Assembly (NCBI RefSeq): GCF_002775205.1
Contig: NC_036446.1
Coordinates: forward strand, 570,001 to 634,000
Reading direction: 5' to 3'
Source: Xiphophorus maculatus
Taxonomy: Eukaryota > Chordata > Actinopteri > Cyprinodontiformes > Poeciliidae
DNA length: 64,000 bases
In this document: in pieces, positions 1 through 13,500 of the stretch
How positions within the stretch are numbered: the stretch's first letter is position 1
How the letters are laid out: every line of letters starts with the position of its first letter
Made by a program: the position numbers and the translations under genes
Notes under the pieces: generated by a model
The model's input: only the letters and a program-made list of their open reading frames with translations
The model's database searches: none
Told to the model about the DNA's origin: nothing

Positions 1-264
1 AAATCTTTTTCTCACAGTGTTAGCTCCTGTTAATGTCTTTAGCTCTAGCTAACAATGTTAGCTCCTGCTAGTATAGGCATCAGTAGCTCCCAAGCTGATG
101 GTGTTAGCTTGTTTCCGCAGATATTTCATGTTCAGAAGGTTGTGGATCCATCATGGTCTCTAACCTGGTCCTGGTCCAGGTTCTTGTATGAACGGCTCCA
201 GAGAGCGGTTCCCATGAAGACTGTCAAATTTTTCTAAAATATGAGAACAATGAGCTGCAGGCTC

Positions 265-322
<58 letters not shown>

Positions 323-1434
323 GTGTGTGTGTGTGTGTGTAATGTAATTTCTCCTCTCTCTCCTCTGCTGAGGAAACATCTGGGCGTCTCTGCCCCGACT
401 CGTCCTGAAATGTGAAGCTGCAGGATCTCAGCCTGATCCGTCACGTTCTCCCAAGTTTCCCACCAGAACCACAGACCCGTTTACCTGGTTCTGATAGTTC
501 TGGAGTTTTGTATTGCTTCCTGTGGTCAGTTTAAAGATGAAACACTCTGCAGACCATGTCCCAGTTTGTCCCAGTCTGTCCCAGTTGGACTTGTGCTGAT
601 GATTCTGTGGGTGTGTGTGTGTGTGTGTGCCTGCCCCTCAGGTGTGTGTTCTGGCTTTCTTTGTGACTACGTTCTGATTGGATCCCTGATGAGATTCCTG
701 ATCTGATTGGTTAACTGGAAACACGGGCGTTGATGAGGGAAGAGGATCCGTTCCGTTAAGGATGTTTCTGGATTTCTCTGGTCCCAGCGGACAGGCTCCT
801 GCATGTCCCCAGTGCTCCCAGTAAAGGCGACCAGCCTCATTGTGCTGCTGCCGCTTAGTTTCCCCCTCAGAGATCCTGAAAGACGTTTTTCTCTGTGGTT
901 CGTGGAAACCACACACTGACTCCCAGCAGCTCCATGGAAACCAGCACTGGTTTCACTGGCGCTACTCTGCTCTGCTCTGGTCAGCTTGACTGGGAGTGGC
1001 CCAGTTCAGTCACAGTCTGTGACGTTAAAGCAGAATGTTTACAGACATTGTCTGGAAACAAAGTGGGACCATCATGACCCACTCCTTGGTGCTGTTCACT
1101 GGTTTCCAGTCAGAGACCATCATGGATGTCCTGACCCGCATCAGAACCAGCAGCCGACCCACTGTTCCGATTCATTCTGGTTCTGTTGGTCATGTGACAT
1201 GGTTTTCACAATAAAAGCATTATTTAACGAGGTAAAATGATCCTGAAGTCTCTGTCTCTTCCAGCGGTTCTGACTCGGTGAGGCAGTCTGTAATGGAGGT
1301 TCTGATCCAGATTGGGTTTTAGGTTCTGCCACAGCCAGCAGGGGGCAGCAGAGGGGAGGGAAAGGAGGGAGAGTCCATGAAGGGCTGACACCTGGGAGGC
1401 GGAGCTTAGCACAGCGCTCAGCGCTGACGGCACG
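1..1434. other. 5' flank of plekhg4, no gene seen
   Basis: No exon with good coding character is visible. The stretch holds TG tracts (267-340 and about 611-630), generic teleost intergenic sequence and, at 1335-1350, a strong CTCF-like core (CCAGCAGGGGGCAGCA). The purine-rich, GC-richer stretch from about 1330 to 1450 probably belongs to the plekhg4 promoter, but no TATA box is clear. Confidence 0.4.
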
Positions 1435-1471
1435 AGACGCTCCGAGAGACAGACTGGGACAGACTGGGATC

Positions 1472-1501
1472 ATGGAGTCAAACTGGAGTAATCTCCCCTG
1501 A
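1472..1501 (+). promoter_or_regulatory. uORF in plekhg4 5' leader
   Basis: A ten-codon reading frame (ATG at 1472, TGA at 1499-1501) lies 18 nt upstream of the inferred plekhg4 start at 1520. It is in the same inferred first exon, which ends at a GTAAGG donor at 1523. A short upstream frame so close to the main start would normally lower translation and make it depend on reinitiation or leaky scanning. The transcription start is unknown, so its presence in the mRNA is inferred. Confidence 0.45.
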
Positions 1502-1519
1502 CAACACACTGCAGACAGC

Positions 1520-1529
1520 ATGGTAAGGC

Positions 1530-1594
<65 letters not shown>

Positions 1595-4500
1595 CTGTAG
1601 CTCTGGGCGGCTGGACTGAGGGGAGTTTAGTTGGGGGAGCAGCGGGGGTGTTGGGTTCCACCAGGGTGTGTGTGTGTGTGTGTTAGGGATTCAACATTGG
1701 ATCTGAGGTGTGTGTGTACCGTGGAACAGCAGAGTGTGTGTAGCTGTGAGCAGCAGGACCAGCGGAACACTCGGAAATATCAGGTCCGAGTGTCAGAAAG
1801 TCAGGTCAAACACCAGAACCCAGCCCGGTGGAGCAGTACCACTCCATGGTCCAGTGCTGTAACAGGTGGAGGCGGGTCAGCTGGGACTCCTGCAGCTGAG
1901 CCGATCCAGTCAGACTGGGAGATTCTGCCACCTTCGAATCAGAACCAGAGCATCACAACCCACAGCCTGGTTCTGGTTCTGCCGAACAGAACCACCTGTT
2001 AGTGCTTCCTGTAGCTCGGCAGGTTATTATGGGATGTTTGTGATTTGATGGGCTGCAGTGAAAACTTTATTTCCCAACATGATTCCAATTTAGAAGTTTC
2101 TATTTCTAACTGCTATTAGCGCAACCTGGCTAACTGCTATTAGCGCAACCTGAACAGAGCAACAGTCCCCAGCGTCCAATCAGATTGCTTAGAGGCAGAC
2201 ATTAACCCCCCGTGAGACCAGAGGAGACGCTTCCATTGTTAGCGATGCAGCTGTGCGTCAAATTTAGAGGCGTACCAGAAACATGTGAATACAAAGGTTC
2301 CAGCTGGGGATCGGTGCAAAAAAAAAAAAAAAAGTGATTTGGTAAAAAAAAAAACATCAAAGTATTTAATGAATTGAAATGATGTAAAGATGCGTCTATT
2401 CTTTAAATAGATTCGTATTTATTGCTGAACCACAGTAGTGAAATTAAACCTCCTCAGGTTTTGGTCTTTGCAGGCATCAGGCTGTAGTTTATCATTGTCA
2501 CCATGGCAACGATGACCATCCATCCCTGACGCCGTCTTCCCCATGTCCTGTCTGTACTGCTCTGTTCAGTACCAGAACCTGGACCCGGCTCCGGCGTGAC
2601 TCTGAAGTGACTCTTTGTTTCGCCGGCAGAACAAGTGAAAACAGTGACTCACTCTGATGATTACACTCACCTGAGCAGGGCGAAGTGCCGTTACCATGGA
2701 GACGTCAGGTAAACTGGGAGTGCTGACGGAAACATGCTGAGACCTGCTCAAGGAGCCACAACAGGAACCAGAACTAATGTGGGTCCAGTCAGAGGTCAAT
2801 GGTTCTGACAGAACTCTGAAGTTTAGCCCTGTGGAACGAGATCCACCTGAGAGACTGCTGTCTGAGCAGGTTGACGACATCACAGGCGAGGAGGTCCATG
2901 GGGAGTTCTGATTGGTTGATGGCAGCTGAATCTGAGCTCAGAATGGATGGGTTGGTTCTGATCCGGAAGGGTTCTGTTGGGTTCTTCAGAATGTTCTGGT
3001 CTGCAGTCCAGGCAGCTGCAGATGATCGGTTCTGTGTTCCTGATCAGCTCTGATGGTTCGGTTCTGGATCTGGTTCTGGCCCCTGTGATGTGGACAAAGT
3101 GAAAGTGTTGACATTCAGAGATCTGCATGCCGTCATGCAGAAGAACCCGGCAGCGCGTTGCGTTGCTGAGCGTTGTGTTGCTGAGCGTTGTGTTGCTGAG
3201 CATTGCGTTTCTGAGCGTTGCGTTGCGTTTCTGAGCGTTGCGTTTCTGAGCGTTGCGTTGCTGAGCGTTGCATTTCTGAGCGTTGCGTTGCTGAGCGTTG
3301 CGTTGCTGAGCGTTGCGTTGCTGAGCGTTGCGTTGTTGAGCGCTGCGTTGCTGAGCATTGCATTGCTGAGCGTTGCGTTGCGTTGCTGAGCATTGCATTG
3401 CTGAGCGTTGCGTTGCTGAGCGTTGCGTTGCTGAGCGTTGCATTGCTGAGCGTTGTGTTGCTGAGCGTTGTGTTGCTGAGCATTGCATTGCTGAGCGTTG
3501 CATTGCTGAGCGTTGTGTTGCTGAGCATTGCGTTTCTGAGCGTTGCGTTGCTGAGCGTTGCATTGCTGAGCGTTGCTGAGCGTTGCATTGCTGAGCGTTG
3601 CGTTGCTGACCGTTGCGTTGCTGACCGTTGCGTTGCTGAGCGTTGCGTTGCTGAGCGTTGCGTTGCTACGCCCTCATATTTTCAGAGTTTAACCCGAGTG
3701 CCAGAGTTCTGGTCCAGTTGGACGGCTGTCCTTCATGTCCACTCAGGACTTCAGTCCAACTGGCTTTTATCTCCTCATTTACTCCTGAACGATGTTTACC
3801 TGGTTACCATGGAGACCACATGCGGTCCCATCACACACTGGCGTCGGCTGACTGGTGTTGGGTTTAAACTGGTCTCCATCAGAACTTCACCCTCAGGTCG
3901 GGCCGCTTCACTGAATCCTTTCATAGAGGCCGTAAATACCGGCCCAAAGAGTTCTGGACGCCTTCCAGAACCGACCAGGAACAGGAACTCTGGCCCAGGA
4001 GGTTCTGGAGCCTCTCCGGTCCGATTCATGGCAGTTCAACCTCTGTTGTTGCGCAACACCCCCCCCCTCCTTTCTGTCTCTACTGTCTCACTCTCTGCTT
4101 CCTCTTCTGAGAGGGGAGATGTGCTACCAGCTCTCCATCTAACGGGTTAATTGAGTTTCCTAAATCTGCCGGGATTTACCCTGTCCAGAACTGAAGTAAA
4201 CTCTGTTTAAGCTGGTTTCGAGAAACGATTCACCTGATTTTTAACGGCCTACATCCAGGTGTCCCACCCTGTTTCCCCCTGTGAATTAGCCAGACGGAGC
4301 AGCCTACAGCCAACTAGTTTCACAGAGCACACCTGTTAACGGTCGCTCGTTCTCTATTTTACAACTTGCATTTGTTATTGAACCAGGTAGGTTTTAGTGA
4401 CTCGGGCGAGTCCCAAGGATGTTGTTTTAAATTTGGGCTACCAGCAACCTATAAAACATTTTCCACCTCTTCCTCTCCAGAATCAAACATCACAGCTATT

Positions 4501-7500
4501 TTACAACCATCAAAGAACTTTAAGGTGACTCATTAACTGAATGTCCACAACATCTTTTAGATTTTCTTTATGCTAAATATTTTATTAGTAAGGCATTTTT
4601 GCAAGGGTCAGTACAGCTTAATTCAGTAGCAGAAATAATCAAATAAGTAAAATCAATCATCTAGTCTATCTTTCCCTACTGCTGACTGAGAACTAAAAAA
4701 GGGAACCTTTGAGAGAGACGGACGGAGCCTGGCGCCTCGAACCCCAGACCTGGCACGACGACGAAGAAGGTGCTGCAGCAGGAGGAAGACGCCGATCGAT
4801 GAAGGCCAGGATCTCCGCAGGTCTGATGATGAAGAAGGTGTTGCAGCAGGAGGAAGACGCCGATCGATGAAGGCCAGGATCTCCGCAGGTCTGATGATGA
4901 AGAAGGTGTTGCAGCAGGAGGAAGATGTTGATCAGCGAAGGCAGGAATCTCTGTAGGTCTGATGAGCCTCCTCTCCGCATGGATGGTGAGGTCACACAGG
5001 ACTTGGTGCTGGCAGGAAGGAAGGCACCAGTTCTTCTTCTTTGTCTTTGCCTTTGTCTTCATCTTTGTCTTTGGGGTCTGAACCCAGCCGATGAGAGAAG
5101 TGCGATTTGAAGCCACAGGTTGTGGGGCTGACGGGTTGGTCCCCATGCATGAGCAGGACAGTCTTCGGCTCCGTGGCCCCGGCTCTTCTTCAGCTGCAGA
5201 GTTCTTTGTCCATCTCTTGGCTCGAAGCTGCCCGGAGGATCCAACAAAAGGTTCCTCTTTTGCACTCACCTTTTATAGGGTTTCTTTGGCTAGCACTGTT
5301 GCTGGGCTTGTTTCATTGGCTGACTGCTCAGATGATTTCATATCCATCACTGTCTTACAGACATTATGTCCTGATGTCTGTGCTAATGTCTCAGAGTTGC
5401 TCAACCTCCTATGTCCATTGCCTGCACAACCTTTCACCTACTCTCTAAATAAGGCGTTGATCATCTCTGCTCTCCTGTTAGTTCCTTGCCTTTCACCTTT
5501 CACCTACTCTCTACCTCCAACATATCAGTGATGTTTAATTGCAGTTACACCTTTTACACCATTTCAAGTTCAATGTCAAAATCACATTTATATCACTTTT
5601 ATTTTCTTTAGCTTCTCTGATTTTAGCATTCATTTATAATTTTATAACCATAACTTATATCACATTTATTTTCTTCAGCTTCTCTGATTTATCATTCATT
5701 TATGATTTTATAACCATAACTTATTAATTATCCTTATTATAATCCTAATGTGAGTTATTACAGATGTTTTTCTGAAAAGAAACCAAAAGAATAATACATG
5801 ATTCTAATTATTTACTACTAAAGTTACAGTTACTTGTTTTCCTTGTAAGTGTTCCCACAAATATAAGTGTAAGTATTATTACAAGTAAACCAATATTAAT
5901 ATAAGTATTTTACTTTGAATCTTATCAAATTATCAAAATGTTTAGATTTAATTCTTTAAACTTTCATGCTTTAAAATAAGAAATAGTCTCATCTATTTTT
6001 ATGAATCTGCAGGCTGGAAACTTCCTCTTTTTCCAGGAAACCTGCTTTTCCTGTTTCATGACTCTCTCTGACTGACTATGATTTCTTATGATTAGATAGA
6101 AAAAAGTAAAATTAAAGCAAAGTTTGCATGAGACAAAAACAACACACACAACCAGATTTATTTTATTGACACTTAAGTCTACTGTTGGGCCTAGATATCA
6201 CTTGAGTGATTCATTTTAAAGATAACTTTATTTATTATTACTGTTAAACTAACTTTATTGACACTTAAGTCTACGGTTGGGCCTTGATGTCACTTGAGTG
6301 ATTCATTTTAAAGATAACTTTATTTATTATTACTGTTAAACTAAAATCTCCAGCATGGGGAAGTGGGATGAGCTCGGATTTTCTTGACACCTCAGACCAG
6401 AATGTGTTCAGGCTCTCAGTCAGTCTCTGTTGAGGCATTGCAGGAATGTTCAGACGCTGGTTCCTGCCCAAAGGACGGATCCGGAGTTTCTATCAGAACC
6501 CGGTCTGTGGTTCTGGTGGACCCAGAGCAGATTGGTTTCCCACCGCCGGCGCCAGGTCACCATGTGGATCATGTTCTCCACGCTCTGGAAGCCGTCTTCA
6601 CGCTGCCTGTCGGGTCGGATGTCTCTACGGTTCCGGCCTCTCATTGGTCCAGATGTTCAGAAGCAGGAAGTAGTCTTTGTTGGGTCGGTTCGGTCCTGCT
6701 CAGGTCTGAAACATGAAGCCTGGCGGTGCCACCGTGTGGGAGCCCCCCCGACACTGGAAGGTGACACCAGTGGGAAGGGATTTGCCCTCTGACCTACTTC
6801 AGTGGGACCTGCTGCTTCTGGATCGGATCTCCACTGCGATCCGATCCAGAAGGATCACAGATTCAAGATCCCAACAGATTCAGGAGAAGAAGAATGAAGG
6901 TTTTTATTCAAGCTGTGAGGAGGGCAGCTCTGAGAGGAGGCCCTGGTTTCAAACGAACACTTTTATACAAACCTGAAGCCAAGCGGCACCTTGAAAACTT
7001 TCTCAGTTATCAACAAGTCATATCAAACTAGAGGATCCATGCTACTCGTTACCCTGCAAGCCTATGCCACCGTTAGCCTACGCTATCATTTTCACGTGCT
7101 CCCGTTAGCCTGTGTTACTCTTATCCCTCGCTACTGTTAGCCTGTGCTACTGTTAGCCCTTGCTACTGTTAGCCCTTGCTACTGTTAGCCCTTGCTACTG
7201 TTAGCCCGTGCTCCCATTAGACTTAGACTGACTTTATTGTCATTTTGCATGCAGGGTGAATACAGAACGACATTTCGTTGCATACGGCTCAGGACAATGT
7301 TTGAGCTTCCAATGTTGTGAGGTTACTCCAGAATAAAATAAAATACAGTATAAAATATGAATATAAGTCTAAATATAAAATATAAAGTGCAGGAATGACA
7401 GTAAAATAGAAGTTATTTAGCTCTGTACATGTGCAAGGTATGAAGTGGAGACCAGATTTTGAGTGCAGTCCAGTTAAGAGTTCAGCAGTCCTAATGGGCA

Positions 7501-10500
7501 AGTTAGCCCATTAGGTGACATGAAGTTGCAGTATCAGACTTCTCCTGGGTTGGAAACGTGCAGAAGGTTCTGAACGTTAGAAATTTCTGTTAGAAATTTA
7601 GAAATTGGGACACTACAGCATCCAGAACATGAGCGGTGAGGCAGTCGGTACCGATGGGTCAGACTGGGACAGAACACGGCCCGTTTCCCCGAGCTTTAAC
7701 CCTCATCTGCTGAAGGAATCTTCCTGGTTCTCGTTCTGAACTGAGAGACGGTTTCTGTAGAACATCAGCGGCCCGGTCCCAGGTTCTGTGTGAGGTTCTG
7801 CTCTCTCTGACTTGGGGTTCTGGTTCTGGTGTTCCAGCAGCCTGGCTGTCTGGAGCATTCCTGTCTCGGTAAGCTGCGGAGGCATCGCCTGAAGGCGCGC
7901 CGCTCATTCCTGCTCAGCGCCTCTGGAATGTGATAACATCAGATGAAACTTTAATCCCTGGGAGGAAACTGCAGCGTCTCCAGACGAGCCACAGCACGCC
8001 GCAGCCGGCACGCAGCATCACAGAACCATGGCGGGTAATCACAGCAGGAAGCTGCTCTGCTGCTGCTGACGACGACGATGATGATGATGATGGCGGCAGA
8101 AGGGCTTTAGCTGTTTGGCGGTGTAAGCTGTTGGGACGTTCGCTGCTGCTGCAGACCGACTTTCTCTGCTTTCTAGACGACCTTCAGCTCCTGAAGCTCT
8201 TATGAAGCCACCAGTTACAATACTTGAACCCACAGTGTCATATTTATTCAAATTTTTTGTCAAATAACTTTTATAAATCGTTTTTCTAAAAAACTTTTTT
8301 GTAAATTTAACCTTTTCCCAAATTATTTATTTTAGATTTTATCTTAAATTATTTTTTAGAAAAATTGTTTTAAAAGTGTGTTTTTTTTAAAAATCTCCGT
8401 TTTTATTATTTATTTTTATTTTTCAAAATAAAAAAAATCTAAAATTCATTTTAGGTTTTCTCTAATATTTTTTCCCTCAGGAAGTCTCGGCCTGAGATGT
8501 TTGGAGAAGAGTCCGAAGAACACGATTTGAAAAGAACCAAGTTTATTAAAGTCATTTTCAAAACTCAGTTTAGGTTAGAAAAGTTGCATAAATGTAGCTT
8601 CAACCGTTGTTCTCAAAACTTATGTTTTAATTGAAAGTTTAGATTTTTGAAATGGATTTTAGTTTTCAAATTTCATTTTTTGAAACTTGTTTTCTTTCAG
8701 TGACATTTGAACGCTAAGCATCCAGAGGAAACTACGCGGGTTTTAATGAGCTGCAGGACATTGTTAGAATTCAGGCTTTTATTGTGAAGGTTAGCAGGAA
8801 GTTGTATCTGTGCTCTGTGCTACCAGTTAGAGTAGTAACTGGCCAAGCTGGGAACCAGTTAAACAGCTGGAGCAGAACATTGTGACGCTGCTGGAGGCAG
8901 GAAGGAGAAAGTTTGGTGGATGAAAGATCTCATCCTTTCGGAGTCACTTCACATTCACTGGTTTCATTCTGACTACTGAACCGTCTCCTGCCTGCTAACT
9001 TTGTCTAAGCTAGCATAGCATGCAGCGCTGATGTTTCCATGACGACGTCAGCCATGTTTTTCTGGAGAAGCTCTAGCTGCTTTCATCCAGAGGAGAGAAG
9101 GCGCCTCATCCTCCTCACCGCTCTCTGGCAGGACCAGAGGTCACGTCTCCTGAGGTTTCTTCATTAGAGAGCCGTGACCTTTGACCCAGCAGGGAGCCCG
9201 GATCCCAGCCCATCAGGGAACAGAGTTCCTGTCCTGCAGACTGATGTTGGGACATGTTGACCTGCTGCTCCACGCCCTGCAGGAACCGGTTCTGCATCAG
9301 GATGAATCACGGCCCGGCGGGCATCCGTCCAAACCAGCAGAACCAGAACCAGATCCTCTGAAAGCATCAGGCCTGCTGGAACATTGGAGCCCGTCGTCAG
9401 GACGCCGCGCTGGAGACGGACCTGACCGCCAAGTTCTCCTCAGAACCAGAACCAGAACCCACAGTGGGTGGTTGGGCCTGTGGGGGCGCTCTCTGTATTC
9501 CTGCTGTGGGTAAAGCAGTTGGAAGTGGTCTTCTCTGACCTTTGACCTCCTGCTAACTGATCAGTTATTGATCCACACCAGGAAGTCATAATCAGCTCAG
9601 AGTAGGAGGTCCTCCGTACTCCTCTTCCTCTCTTTTCCTCTCTCTCTCCTCTTCTTCCCCTCCCCTCCCTTCTCCTCTCTGGTTCTGGTCCGGTCCTGGT
9701 CCACATGTCCTCCCTGTTGTGTCTCCTGCAGGACTCTGAGTCTTTGGATGTGTGCATCCAGAAGGCGCTGGCCGCCGTCTTCCTGCCCTTCCAGGCCTCG
9801 GCCCCCACCCTGCTGCCTCAGGTCCTCGCAGTGGTGGACGGCTGTTACCGTGGAGACGGCCTCCGCTACCTCTTCCACTTCCTGCTTCCTTCCAAGCACT
9901 TCCTGCAGAACCTGCAGCAGGATGCCTGTGTGAGTTTCTGCAGACGACTGTCCACCCTGTCCCCTGTCTGTCCACACACCCTTCAACCTTTGACCCCCAC
10001 ACAGAAACATGAAGTGATTTAAACATGCGAAGAAGCGATTTCAGTGTCGGAGAAGAAGAAGGGTATTGACCTTTAACCCCTAGGCCTCAGAATGTCCTTC
10101 TGGTTTTTCTGCCTATTCAAACAGGAAACAGAGAGTTGATGCTTTTAGCAATGTTTCTAGAAAACATGAAACTTGGAATATCTGGCAGCTTTTCATAATC
10201 GACTGTTTGGTAAAAGAGAAATTTTTAGTTTTTAAATGAATAAAAAGGAAATTGACATCCTTAGTTTCAGTGAATAAAACTCATTTATAAAATGATCTCC
10301 GGACGTTTTCTCCAACCTTCTCTGACTGCAGACACAGGCCCACATCACAGTACTGCCACTACCATGCTTCCCTACAAACACGTTGCTATGGCAATGAGCA
10401 GATTCATGTGTTAGAGTGGCCTACTCAAAGTCCAGACTGCAACCTCCCTGAGCTGGAGATGTTTTACTCAGCAGAGCAGAGAAAAGTTTCCAGCAGGTAG

Positions 10501-13500
10501 AGATAAACTCCAGAAGGCCTGCACACCGCACTTTTCAGATCAGACATGAATGATAATTTTCCTTCCAGCTCTCAGTTCTGCCGTGGTTTGATCCCAGTAA
10601 GCTCAGACTGGTTGGTGAAGAAAAGTTAAAGTGCTCTGAATACTTTAGTCAGACTTTATGTTCGTCCATCATGGAGTCACTTTTTATTGAGAACAGGAGA
10701 GGAGAATCATGTTTGTCCTGATGACTGACCCCGCCCCCTCTCTGACCCCCCCCCCCCCCCTCGTCTTATCCTCCCCCCCTCTCCAGGCTCCGTTCTCCGG
10801 CCTGTTGTTCCGTCATCCCGGCTGGCCTCTCTGCCTCCATGAGAGGATAGTCGTCCATCTTTGTCCTCTGGACCCGCTCCTCCTCCATCCAGGAGACTTC
10901 TACTTGCTGCTTTCTCCTCCTGCTGCTCCTGCGGCCTGCGGGGCCCCTGTCCCTCCCCACCTGCTCCTGGTCAGCGCGTCAGCGGGCGGCCGCCATGCGG
11001 AGCAGCAGGAGGTGCCGGCCCGGGCCCTGACCTCCATCTTCAGCATGGCCTGGCTGGACGGCGAGAACCGGGAGCGTGAGCGGCGCCGCGCCACCAGACT
11101 GCGGCGCTGCGTCCTGTCCGCCCAGGGCGACGTCTTCAGGGTCCCCTGGGAGGACGTCGTCCACCCGCAGTTCATCAACCGCTCGCGTGGCTCCGCCTCC
11201 TCCAGGACGGATGGGAAGCTCCTCCCCCTCCCAGCTACACCCAGCCAGTCAGCAGCCAGCAGCGACGACTCAGAGGGCGAATACGTGGAGCTGACCGAGC
11301 TGCTGCCGCCGCTGCAACCAGCGCTGACACGCTTCTCCCCACAGAAAGGATCCCTGACCCAGTCCATCAGCCTGCAGAACCGGACCAGAACCACAACACA
11401 CCCGTGGGCCACCAAGGCCAGCTCACACACCGTGCAGTGCTCCAGACTGCTGGAGGAGAACTTCGGTCCCTCCTCCTCCTCTTCCTCAGAAGGCTGCGGT
11501 GCAGCAGGGAGGAGCAGCATGCACGCTGCAGCTGCAGGAGGTGAGGAGGAGGAGGAGGAGGCAAAGCATGACAGAGATGAAGGTTTGGAGTCAGACTGTG
11601 CAGAAAGAGAGGAGCGACTGCAGCAGGAGAGGAGGAGCGATGAAGAGGAGGAGGTGGTTCTGGGAAGAAAGGAGGAAGTGATGAAAGTTGATCAGAAGGA
11701 AGAAGGAGAGGTTAAAGAGAAAAAGACAGGATGTGAAGAGTACACAGCTAAAGACTTTAACTCTGAAATTAACAAACTAATGCACTCTGAGGACTCTTAT
11801 TCTGAAAGGTTTATGAGAAAACTAAACCTGGAGGCCTCATACGGTATAAACATGACTGAAAATACAAACACAGAAGACTTTTGTTGTGAAAGTATCACAG
11901 AAGAAATCCTCCCAGAGGACTCTTATTTTGAAAATATGTCAGAAAAAAACAAACAGAGTACCTCTAATTATGGAGATATGGGAGAAAATATAAATCCAGG
12001 AGGCTCTTATTCTGAAAAACTAACAAAAAATACATACCTGAAAGACTTTTATTCTGAAAATATTATAGAGAAAATAAACCCAGAGGACTCTTATTGTGAA
12101 AATATGAGCCATAAAACAACACACCCAGATTTTCAGTGTAAAAGCATCACTGAAAGCAAACATTCAGCTGAGTATTATTTTGAAAATATTGCTCTAAAAG
12201 CAACTTCTGCCAGCTCTTTTTCTGAAAATGAGACACAGAAAACTGGCACTGATTACTTTTATTCTGACGGCACACTGCAGACACATTCTGAAGACTCTTA
12301 TTTTGAAATTGGCTCCTTTCAAATACCCTCTGAGTCAAAGAAGTTAAATTCTGGGCATGTTTTCCCCAACAGCTCTAAAACTGAACAAAGCCTCCTCAAA
12401 TCCGAAGACTCTTATTCTGAAAAGCTAATACAACAAACACTACCTGAAGACTTTTATTTTGAAGATCCAGCACAACTAACACTACCTGAGGACTCTTATT
12501 CTGAAAAACAAGAACAACTTGATGACTCTTATTCTAAAAATCTGATACAACATGAAAACTCTTATTCTGAAAAGGCAACACAACACGAGGACTCTTATTT
12601 TGAAGATCAGATTAAACATGAGGACTCTTATTCTGAAGATCCAGCACAACTAACACTACCTGAGGGCTCTTATTCTGAAAACCGAACACAACCTGAGGAT
12701 TCCTATTCAACAACAAACCAACTGAATGTAATTTATTCTGAAAAACAAACGCAGGACTCTTATTGTGAAGTTCCAGCAGAGTCTGAGGAAGCTCCTCCTG
12801 CGTTCAGTGGAGTTCAGGAGAACCTGGGGAAAGAAGAGGAGCAGATTGGTGGACGAATATCTGCAGGTCATCAGACTGAAGGTACACCCCTCCTCTTCCT
12901 CCTCCTCCTCTTCCTCAGTGTCTCTCCCAATCACCAGCGTCCTTCTGACTTCCTCATTCACCTCCTCCTCTGATTGGCTGAATCCCTTTTTACACCTTTT
13001 GTCTTTGTAACTGTCTATCTCCTCCTCTGATTGGCTGAAGCGTTTCACCTGTCTGTAGCTCCTCCTCCTAACTCACCTGTTTGTGTCTGCCGGGTTCGGG
13101 ATGATCTGCTCTGAGTTCCAGGTCACAGAAAGTCCTCGTGACCCGGGTCGCCCTGACCGGCTGTGACGTCCAGGACTTTAAGAAACTTTTTATTGATTTG
13201 GATCTCCACCTGGTTCTGGTTCTGATCAGGTGTCTCTCTGCAGGTTCCAGCTGTGAGGGTTCCCATATCCAGTTACACATCAACGCTGGTTTTGGTCCAA
13301 AAGAACCAGAAAAACCCTTAGCTTCCCCAACCCAGTCCTCCCAGTCCTCCCAGTCGAGGTTCCAGAGTGTGCTGCTGAGGTCTGGAGCTGTGTGCCTGCC
13401 TGGTGAGCAGCAGAAACAAGATCAGCCTGTTTGAGCCCAGTGGGTCAGGCCCCTTCTGTCTGCCACACATGCTGGAGCGTAAAATATCGTTAGCATATTG

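Larger units (their letters stand above)
1523..9731 (+). other. plekhg4 intron 1 (8.2 kb)
   Basis: No coding exon is supported. The intron holds a CA tract (1531-1591), poly(A) runs near 2320-2355, the 15-bp minisatellite (3158-3672), a 68-bp tandem repeat (4763-4945), AT-rich duplications (5585-5725, 6158-6345), TTAGCC-rich repeats (7065-7215), a dispersed-repeat fragment (7226-7345), a GAC/GAT triplet run (8065-8090) and a T/A-rich block (8230-8700). The reading frame on the - strand at 4676-5269 is carried by the 68-bp repeat and shows no gene-like feature. Confidence 0.5.

Noticed and set aside
160-444. His/Thr repeat frames over CA tracts here and at 1141-1587, 25850-26488 and 52030-52299
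   Set aside because: Dinucleotide repeats read as protein; no other support.
2880-4150. Long reading frames on both strands (for example 310 and 227 residues)
   Set aside because: Most of their length is the 15-bp minisatellite; they lack splice logic, and mirror-image frames are equally long.
4676-5269. 197-residue - strand frame
   Set aside because: Contains a 68-bp tandem repeat that shifts frame from copy to copy, no homology recognised, no start context or splice sites.
9592-10026. - strand frames of 137-144 residues
   Set aside because: Antisense shadow of plekhg4 exon 2 plus a CT-rich intron.
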